DNA of 6,964 bases from Acidimicrobiales bacterium (GTDB lineage Bacteria; Actinomycetota; Acidimicrobiia; Acidimicrobiales; RAAP-2). The notes beneath the pieces are model-generated. The model was not told where the DNA came from and searched no databases. It saw only the letters and a program-made list of their open reading frames with translations. The stretch is from the NCBI GenBank assembly GCA_017883105.1, contig JADGOF010000113.1, positions 1 to 6,964 of the forward strand, read 5' to 3'. This document shows positions 5,890 through 6,964 of the stretch, in pieces (position 1 is the first letter of the stretch; each line of letters begins with the position of its first letter). The position numbers and the translations under genes were made by a program.

Positions 5890-6964
5890 TCACCCGCTTG
5901 ATTCGGCCTCTTCGGCAAGCGCCAACCAGTACTCCTCGGCCTGGTCGAGCGCGGCCTGGGCCGCGGTCAGTTTGCCCCCCAGTCGGGTCATCTCCACGTG
6001 GTCGGTGGCACCGGTGAGAGCCTCGGTGACCTTGTCCCGCCGACGCTGCAGCCGGACCATCTGCTTTTCCGCCTCGCGCAGCAGGCGGCCGATGGGCACC
6101 TGGTTCCCGCCTCCACCCGATACACGAGACCGGGTTGCCGACGGATCGGCAGGTAGGGGCGATCGCGACGGGAGCGAACCTGCCCGGCGGAGGTCGCCGT
6201 GCTCGACCTGTGCGACCCAGCCGGTCACACCGCCTGGTACCGGCGACACCGTGCCGTCGGCCTCCACCGCAAACAGGTGCTCGGTGGTCCGATCCAGAAA
6301 CGTGCGGTCGTGGCTGACCACCACCAGTGCTCCTGGCCAGTCCTCGAGGAAATCCTCGAGGATCCGTAGCGTGTCGAGATCGAGATCGTTGGTCGGCTCG
6401 TCGAGGAACAGGACGTTGGGCCGGCCGGCGACCACCAAGAGGAGCTGCAAACGACGTCGCTCCCCGCCTGACAAGGTGCCGACCCGGGCGAACGCCAACT
6501 CCCCCGAGAACCAGAAGCGCTTCATCAGTTCGACGTCAGCCAGGGAGCCCGGGGCCCGGTGGGGACCGGCCACCAGATTCTGCACACGCGCCTGGAGATC
6601 GAGCTCGACCCCCTGCTGGTCGTAGTACCCCACCGCCACCGTCGGTCCGACCTCGATCCTTCCGAACGTGGGCTGGCGCCGTCCGGCCAACAGGTCGACC
6701 AGTGTCGACTTTCCGGTCCCGTTGGCGCCCACGATTCCCAGGCGCTCTCGGCGCCCGAGCACCAGATCGACGCCGGAGAGCACCAGGGGCCCATCGTCGT
6801 AACGGAATCCGATCCCGGTGGCCTCGATCACCTTGTCGCCGAGTCGGGGGGTGTCCCCGCCAATCTCGAGCTCGGTCGACCGGGCCGGAGGGTCGGGGCG
6901 GTCCTCGATGAGCCTCACCGCCGCGTCGATCCTGGCCTGGGGCTTGCGCGACCGTGCCTGCGCT
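5890..6964 (-). CDS. ABC-F family ATPase (Uup-like), C-terminal half; N-terminus off the window
   Basis: The frame runs from the right edge to a TGA at 5890-5892, giving 357 visible residues. The edge begins in the linker (SRKPQARIDAAVRLIED), which in ABC-F proteins joins the two ATPase domains, so the first ATPase domain is outside. A GTG at 6918 lies inside this linker and is not the start. The visible domain has Walker A GANGTGKST (6703-6729), a Q-loop at YYDQQ, the signature LSGGERRRLQLL, Walker B VLFLDEPTNDLD and the H-loop VVSHDRTFLD. A Gly-rich hinge (SGGGG) and a charged C-terminal coiled coil (REAEKQMVRLQRRRDK onward, ending EEYWLALAEEAE) follow, as in Uup-type members. ABC-F proteins lack membrane domains and act on the ribosome or on nucleic acids; some give antibiotic resistance. 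Nothing here shows resistance. Divergence from the gene to its left is convergent, with a 165-bp gap. Confidence 0.93.
   Translation of the reverse strand, partial: AQARSRKPQARIDAAVRLIEDRPDPPARSTELEIGGDTPRLGDKVIEATGIGFRYDDGPLVLSGVDLVLGRRERLGIVGANGTGKSTLVDLLAGRRQPTFGRIEVGPTVAVGYYDQQGVELDLQARVQNLVAGPHRAPGSLADVELMKRFWFSGELAFARVGTLSGGERRRLQLLLVVAGRPNVLFLDEPTNDLDLDTLRILEDFLEDWPGALVVVSHDRTFLDRTTEHLFAVEADGTVSPVPGGVTGWVAQVEHGDLRRAGSLPSRSPLPADPSATRSRVSGGGGNQVPIGRLLREAEKQMVRLQRRRDKVTEALTGATDHVEMTRLGGKLTAAQAALDQAEEYWLALAEEAESSG

Noticed and set aside
5777..6625. 282-codon plus-strand frame
   Set aside because: Antisense to the ABC-F ATPase, which has all nucleotide-binding motifs in order; the plus-strand product is Arg/Ser-rich low-complexity sequence.
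6916..6918. GTG as the start of the ABC-F gene
   Set aside because: The open frame continues to the window edge and encodes the conserved KPQARIDAA linker upstream of this codon, so the gene is only partly in the window.

Overview
The window is high-GC DNA with actinobacterial features: G/C-ending codons in most genes, GTG/TTG starts, a lipobox lipoprotein and a KstR-like operator. An Acidimicrobiia-like or other soil/aquatic actinobacterium is a reasonable guess, but no marker gene settles the taxon.

Layout, left to right. (1) 1-1671, minus strand: most of a GMC-family FAD oxidoreductase of the long-chain alcohol oxidase (FAO)-like type. Its C-terminal catalytic end lies off the left edge. 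(2) 1672-2171: a gap of about 500 bp holding the decayed C-terminal end of an IS transposase (DDE integrase type) and a candidate promoter for the next gene. (3) 2172-3911, plus strand: a secreted lipoprotein with two fibronectin type III domains followed by a roughly 350-residue domain that looks like a DUF4185/beta-propeller domain. (4) 3912-4404: a second non-coding stretch of about 490 bp with two strong dyad elements and a near-consensus KstR-type operator. (5) 4405-5724, plus strand: a complete FAD-dependent oxidoreductase of the FAD_oxidored (PF12831-like) family. (6) 5725-5889: a short convergent gap. (7) 5890-6964, minus strand: the second ATPase half and C-terminal coiled coil of an ABC-F protein, whose N-terminal half lies off the right edge.

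How the parts relate. The two flavoenzymes are of types often found in lipid, alcohol or steroid degradation gene neighbourhoods, and the operator resembles the TetR-family KstR site of cholesterol/steroid catabolism. I infer that at least the right-hand oxidoreductase belongs to a steroid or lipid-derived substrate regulon. The lipoprotein and the transposase scar beside it look like a later insertion between the two flavoenzyme genes; by eye this gene also uses more A/T-ending codons than its neighbours. The ABC-F gene is a translation-associated housekeeping-type gene, convergent with the oxidoreductase and probably unrelated to it. No tRNA, rRNA, CRISPR array or intact mobile element was seen.
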